Source: Lysinibacillus sp. OF-1 | GTDB taxonomy: Bacteria > Bacillota > Bacilli > Bacillales_A > Planococcaceae | Assembly (NCBI RefSeq): GCF_028356935.1 | Contig: NZ_CP102798.1 | Span: 4,030,001 to 4,094,000 of the forward strand | DNA: 64,000 nt | Direction of reading: 5' to 3' | In this document: piece after piece, positions 60,303 to 64,000 of the stretch | Layout of the letters: each line of letters opens with the position of its first letter | Position numbering within the stretch: position 1 is the stretch's first letter | Position numbers and translations under genes: made by a program | Notes under the pieces: model-generated | What the model saw: only the letters and a program-made list of their open reading frames with translations | Told to the model about the DNA's origin: nothing | Database searches by the model: none

Positions 60303-60992
60303 TTATAACGTATTTTTAACAGCCTTAACAGTCGCAAGTGCAGCTTTTAAATCATCATATATAATATTTCCAACTACTACCGTATCTGCAAACTGTGCCA
60401 TTTCCTTCGCTTGCTTTGCAGATGTTATGCCTCCACCATAAAAGAGCTTCGTATGTTTCAGCTCGTTTTTCACTGCGCGAACTACCTCTAGATTCCCATA
60501 CATCCCGCTGTACTCGACATAAAATACTGGCAATTTAAAGAAATTTTCCGCCATGCGTGCATAGGCCACTACATCGTCAATCGTTAAATCCGTTTTCGCA
60601 CCTGTTACTTGTGCTACTTTACAATCAGGATTTAAAATACAATATCCTTCTGCTACCAACTCTTCCCACACCATAATATCTCCGTACTCTTTTATGGCCT
60701 CATGATGTAAATTTTTAATCCATTTTGGATCATCACTATTTAATACCGTTGGAATAAAATAATAATCATATCCTGGAGTTACCGCATCAATTGTAGAAAT
60801 TTCAAGCGCTATTGGTACCTCAAAACGACGTACACGAACAAGCAAATCTAATACGCCATCTAATGTCACATCATCCGTACCACCTACTAAAATGACATCT
60901 GTGCCTGACTCACAAATTTTTTCTAGTACCTCATCTGAGATGTCCTTAGCTGGATCTAGCTTGAACACATGTCTCCATTCTAAATAATCCAT
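60303..60992 (-). CDS. pcrB: Heptaprenylglyceryl phosphate synthase PcrB
   Basis: 229 residues, against 228 in B. subtilis PcrB. A TIM-barrel prenyltransferase with [17 protein letters not shown] at the start, [29 protein letters not shown] and [14 protein letters not shown] for phosphate binding. In Bacillales it joins heptaprenyl diphosphate to sn-glycerol-1-phosphate, giving an archaeal-type ether lipid. It heads pcrB-pcrA-ligA, 32 bases before pcrA. Confidence 0.95.
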   Translation of the reverse strand: MDYLEWRHVFKLDPAKDISDEVLEKICESGTDVILVGGTDDVTLDGVLDLLVRVRRFEVPIALEISTIDAVTPGYDYYFIPTVLNSDDPKWIKNLHHEAIKEYGDIMVWEELVAEGYCILNPDCKVAQVTGAKTDLTIDDVVAYARMAENFFKLPVFYVEYSGMYGNLEVVRAVKNELKHTKLFYGGGITSAKQAKEMAQFADTVVVGNIIYDDLKAALATVKAVKNTL

Positions 60993-61054
60993 TTAATTGA
61001 CCACCTATCATTTTCTATCTATTCGTTTACAAGTATAGCTTATGATTCACGACA

Positions 61055-61097
61055 AAAAAATGAAAAAGACTGAGCAGAACTTCTACCCAGCCTCTTT
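61055..61097 (-). terminator. Terminator after yerC
   Basis: On the minus strand AAAGAGGCTGGG pairs with CTCAGTCTTT around a short loop, followed by TTCATTTTTTTG, 6 bases after the yerC stop. It separates yerABC from pcrB. Confidence 0.75.
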
Positions 61098-61102
61098 CCC
61101 TA

Positions 61103-61423
61103 CTATTCTTTTGGTGCTTGAAACGGTTTTTCATCAGGATACAAACGACCTAACATTTCATCATATGTATCATTCCCATAATCGAAGCAGCGACGCACAC
61201 GTGAAATAGTTGCTGTACTTGCTCCTGTTTCCTTTTTAATGGATTCATAGGTTTTCTTCAAACGCAATAAATGTGCAACCTCAAAGCGTTGTGCCAACGA
61301 TTGAATTTCACTAATCGTACATAAATCATCAAAAAACTTATAGCATTCTTCGATGTCTTTCAACTCTAACACGGCTTTAAATAATTGATCTGTTTGATGC
61401 CCCCGAATTTTTTCGATTTGCAT
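61103..61423 (-). CDS. yerC: YerC, TrpR-like regulator family
   Basis: 106 residues of the YerC/YecD TrpR-related family. The HTH region is LAQRFEVAHLLRLKKTYESI then GASTATISRVRRCFDYG, near residues 42-85. It has no known ligand; B. subtilis YerC is small, cytosolic and conserved next to pcrB. It follows yerB by 15 bases. Confidence 0.93.
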   Translation of the reverse strand: MQIEKIRGHQTDQLFKAVLELKDIEECYKFFDDLCTISEIQSLAQRFEVAHLLRLKKTYESIKKETGASTATISRVRRCFDYGNDTYDEMLGRLYPDEKPFQAPKE

Positions 61424-61438
61424 GCAATTTTCCTCCCT

Positions 61439-62500
61439 TTAAGGCTGCGTTTTCACCATTGCTTGTAACCCTGGTGAAGATGGTACGAAATGAACCCACG
61501 ACTTTCCTGGTACAAGCTTTACAGGCTCCCCTGATTGCTCTACAGCCATTGGTATTCCATTAACGTTCGTCCATTCGACTTCCCTCAAATAGCCATTTTG
61601 AAATACATACGCATTTCCACCAGACGTTAAATCAATTGCTTGGCGACCAACATCATCAATGGTTTGATGGTCCATTTCAAAAAATAGTACATTTGCCAAT
61701 GATACTGTTTCGCCTGTTAACATATCCTTTGTGTCCACGCCAGCCGATTGTCGTTCATAGTGATTACTTTGATGATCATACACATACGAGTTGTGGAAAT
61801 CTTCATTCTTTCCATAGTAAATATCAACTTGACTTGTTTCAATGCCTATTTTACCACGTTCATCGGGTTCATAAAAAGTCTGAAGTACTTTTTCACTGTA
61901 ATTCATTGAAGCGCCTACCATTTCAGCACCTTTTAGGATGTTTTCGGATGTAATATATGAATTATGCGGAGCCACACGGTCCCTGGAACGACTAAAAAGT
62001 ATACCATCATAAGCCATTCCATTGATATGATCGACGATACGATGATCGAGCATCGTTTTTGCCTCTGGACTATAGCCATGTGCTACATAAAAAGCATCAA
62101 ATCCCTTTGCCATATCAATGAAATAGGAGCGTGCACTTCGAACTGGACCAATATTTTCAGGTAGCTCACTTTGGTATATTGCTAAAAAGCGTGTCACATT
62201 GCCTTCCGCAAGCATTTCATAAATGACATCTGCATCAGCCAATCCAGATTGTGGACGTGCTGCTGGATGATTATTAATTGTGACCATAATAGGCCGCTGT
62301 GTAATTTCTTCTAGCACAGCCTCCCCAGTGAGTGGAGCCACGAATTTGGGTTGTTGAACAGGCTCCTCCCCAACCGTTTCTTCCTCCACTATAGAGTCAT
62401 CGTCTTCTTTTACTTTTGGTGTATCCTTTGAACATCCACCGATCAACAAAGCACTAAATGCCATTGCAATCCATAATTTCTTTGATTTGAACACAAGCAT
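61439..62500 (-). CDS. yerB: YerB, DUF3048 lipoprotein
   Basis: 353 residues from the ATG at 62500 (AAGGAGAGG upstream), preferred to the longer frame because the lipoprotein signal (KSKKLWIAM, lipobox LIGGC at about residue 23) then starts correctly. An acidic linker is followed by DUF3048 blocks: PIMVTINNHPAARPQSGLAD, AEGNVTRFLAIYQSELP, GPVRSARSYFIDMAKGFDA and a C-terminal SWVHFVPSS. Function is unknown; it is predicted to be anchored on the outer face of the membrane. Confidence 0.93.
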   Translation of the reverse strand: MLVFKSKKLWIAMAFSALLIGGCSKDTPKVKEDDDSIVEEETVGEEPVQQPKFVAPLTGEAVLEEITQRPIMVTINNHPAARPQSGLADADVIYEMLAEGNVTRFLAIYQSELPENIGPVRSARSYFIDMAKGFDAFYVAHGYSPEAKTMLDHRIVDHINGMAYDGILFSRSRDRVAPHNSYITSENILKGAEMVGASMNYSEKVLQTFYEPDERGKIGIETSQVDIYYGKNEDFHNSYVYDHQSNHYERQSAGVDTKDMLTGETVSLANVLFFEMDHQTIDDVGRQAIDLTSGGNAYVFQNGYLREVEWTNVNGIPMAVEQSGEPVKLVPGKSWVHFVPSSPGLQAMVKTQP

Positions 62501-62563
62501 ACCTCTCCTTTGAACACTTACACATGACGGCAATTGTTTAAACAGCTGAAACACTTTCATTAA

Positions 62564-64000
62564 TTAGCGCATAACAGCAGGTAATAATAACTTATTCTTC
62601 ATCACATCGAAAATCCCTTTTGGTGTTATACGAATATATGGTAAATGAGTGGATTGTAAAAATAATAACGTGTAAATAGCATCTCCTAATTGATAACCTC
62701 GATCTGCTAAAGCTTGTTTTAAAGCATTTTCTTTCTCCGTTAATGCAAGTACGTCTCCATCATATAAAAGTCCACCGATTGTTAATGGGATGTCCGCTAT
62801 CACTTCTCCTTTTTCGACTAGGACAATACCACCATTTCTAGCCTTCATTTCTTCGAAAGCTTTGATCATATCTTCTTTGTTTTTTCCAATTAGCAAAATA
62901 TCGCCTGTGTTTGAATAGGAGGATGCAAAGCCTTGAACATCTGTCGCAAATCCTTTAATCATCGTATTCACATGCCAGTTACCTTCCCGGTTAAGGAGCA
63001 TTAAATAGCACTCGTCATGATTCGCCAGTTGCCCTTCTCTAGTTATGAAAGAGTTATAAGGCTTTGTAATAACATCATTGACTAACTGAATACCAAAGGG
63101 CATTGAAAACTGAAAATCTTGTGAATCTAATGAAAAATCTAAATCTAATGCTGGGATTGCAGAATAATCAACTGATGCAAATTTATGCACACGTTCTCCA
63201 TCACGCTTCAACCAAACACCCTTCGATAAGACACTTTCAGGAACAGGATGATATTCATCTTGTAAAATATTCAGGGAAGCGAAGCGACCTGTCGCGATAA
63301 ACCCATGTAAATTAGACATATTATAATAGCGTGCCACATTATAAGAAGCCATTTGATAGGCATCGATTGGAGATACTCCTGCATCTAAGGCTGCCTGAAT
63401 ACATTTATCCATCACACCATCCTCATGGAATGAAGGTGGTGAGCCATCTGTTGTCATCATTAAATGATCAAAAATAGGAAGTTCTTTTTCTACTATTCCT
63501 TTTAGCAGATGTGGTAAATCTGGACGAATGGAAGAATAACGTAATGTTACTGCATAGCCCTGCATAATGCGCCGCTCTACTTCCTCCACTGTCATTGCCT
63601 CATGGTCCCCATCAGCACCAAGCAGTTTCATGCGTGCTAAAGTTCTTTCTGAAGCTCCTGGGAAATGTCCTTCAATTTTTTTCCCAAGCCCCTTCGCCAT
63701 TTGCATACGATAAAGCATTTGATCATCGCCATGCAGCAGCTTAGGCCAGCCTGTCAACTCTCCACCAAGCAAGACATCACTTCGCTCTAGCCATTCCAAT
63801 ATGGACGTATTAGAGAAAACTTCTTCCTCTTGCTCCAGTTCAGTTTGTGAATCAAAGCGAGTCCACCAATAAAAAGAAAACGGTAGCTTTTTCAAGTTAT
63901 CCAAAATTGAAAACGCTTTCTTATTTTCTAAATTTAAAACAAAACTTAAATTATCGGAAATAAAAGCTGTTGTTCCAAGCTGACCACAAAAATCTGCAAA
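62564..64000 (-). CDS. yerA: YerA, adenine deaminase-like amidohydrolase (5' end outside window)
   Basis: The open frame continues without interruption to the right edge, so 478 C-terminal residues are seen and about 100 are missing against the roughly 580 of B. subtilis YerA; the ATG at 63904 is internal. Visible features are GGELTGWPKLLHGDD, KIEGHFPGASERTLARMKLLGADGDHE with the metal His region, TTDGSPPSFHEDGVMD and MASYNVARYY. It belongs to the adenine deaminase family but diverges from AdeC, so deaminase activity is unproven. It leads yerA-yerB-yerC. Confidence 0.92.
   Translation of the reverse strand, partial: FADFCGQLGTTAFISDNLSFVLNLENKKAFSILDNLKKLPFSFYWWTRFDSQTELEQEEEVFSNTSILEWLERSDVLLGGELTGWPKLLHGDDQMLYRMQMAKGLGKKIEGHFPGASERTLARMKLLGADGDHEAMTVEEVERRIMQGYAVTLRYSSIRPDLPHLLKGIVEKELPIFDHLMMTTDGSPPSFHEDGVMDKCIQAALDAGVSPIDAYQMASYNVARYYNMSNLHGFIATGRFASLNILQDEYHPVPESVLSKGVWLKRDGERVHKFASVDYSAIPALDLDFSLDSQDFQFSMPFGIQLVNDVITKPYNSFITREGQLANHDECYLMLLNREGNWHVNTMIKGFATDVQGFASSYSNTGDILLIGKNKEDMIKAFEEMKARNGGIVLVEKGEVIADIPLTIGGLLYDGDVLALTEKENALKQALADRGYQLGDAIYTLLFLQSTHLPYIRITPKGIFDVMKNKLLLPAVMR

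Overview
The window is chromosomal DNA from a low-GC, endospore-forming Firmicute, most probably a Lysinibacillus (the former Bacillus sphaericus group). Three things suggest this. The sporulation gene content is of Bacillaceae type. The block yerA-yerB-yerC-pcrB-pcrA-ligA-camS-gatCAB-dgkB follows the Bacillus subtilis order. A D-aspartate ligase sits beside an aspartate racemase, which fits the L-Lys-D-Asp peptidoglycan of Lysinibacillus. Most genes are on the minus strand. No rRNA, tRNA, prophage, transposase or CRISPR array was seen.

Layout. 1-1440: thiamine transporter gene thiT (3' end cut by the window) behind a TPP riboswitch, and two small plus-strand genes. 1446-9136: sbcCD, a secreted GDSL esterase, an M29 aminopeptidase and a YfmL-type DEAD-box helicase. 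9361-14905: D-Asp racemase/ligase pair, a lipoprotein C39 peptidase, an acyl-CoA ligase and a phosphoesterase. 14949-19375: globin-coupled chemoreceptor, a group of small Cys-rich or spore-type proteins, then a broken small gene whose halves flank GC-rich hairpin repeats. 19512-24793: YkuD transpeptidase, an extra RNase J, an orphan HsdS-like protein divergent from an XRE regulator, a radical SAM protein and a low-complexity protein. 24849-35147: spoVR-yhbH-prkA, a LytH-like peptidase, a chemoreceptor, small membrane proteins and an alpha/beta SASP. 35222-38418: MFS transporter behind two PyrR-type leader hairpins, and a YceG-like/HtrA-like fusion protein. 38492-43242: glycerol regulon (glpD, glpP, glpF, glpK) with two leader terminators that suit GlpP antitermination. 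43575-49184: a small membrane protein, a dihydrouridine synthase, an rRNA methyltransferase, and cytochrome bd genes cydA-cydB-cydS with a further small membrane ORF in front. 49604-64000: dgkB, a thioredoxin-fold protein, gatCAB, camS, ligA, pcrA, pcrB, yerC, yerB and yerA (5' end cut by the window).

The points most worth following up are these. Two PyrR-binding hairpins with a terminator/antiterminator precede an MFS transporter, which suggests a pyrimidine-related substrate. The likely start codon of prkA is ATT. A Ter-associated YceG-like region appears fused to a trypsin-like protease. A HemAT-type oxygen sensor carries a C-terminal zinc-binding (CZB) domain that has lost ligands. A small gene is split by repeat elements. 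Short membrane ORFs and a leader terminator accompany the bd oxidase.

All family assignments were made by reading the translated sequence and recalling known homologues. No database search was run.
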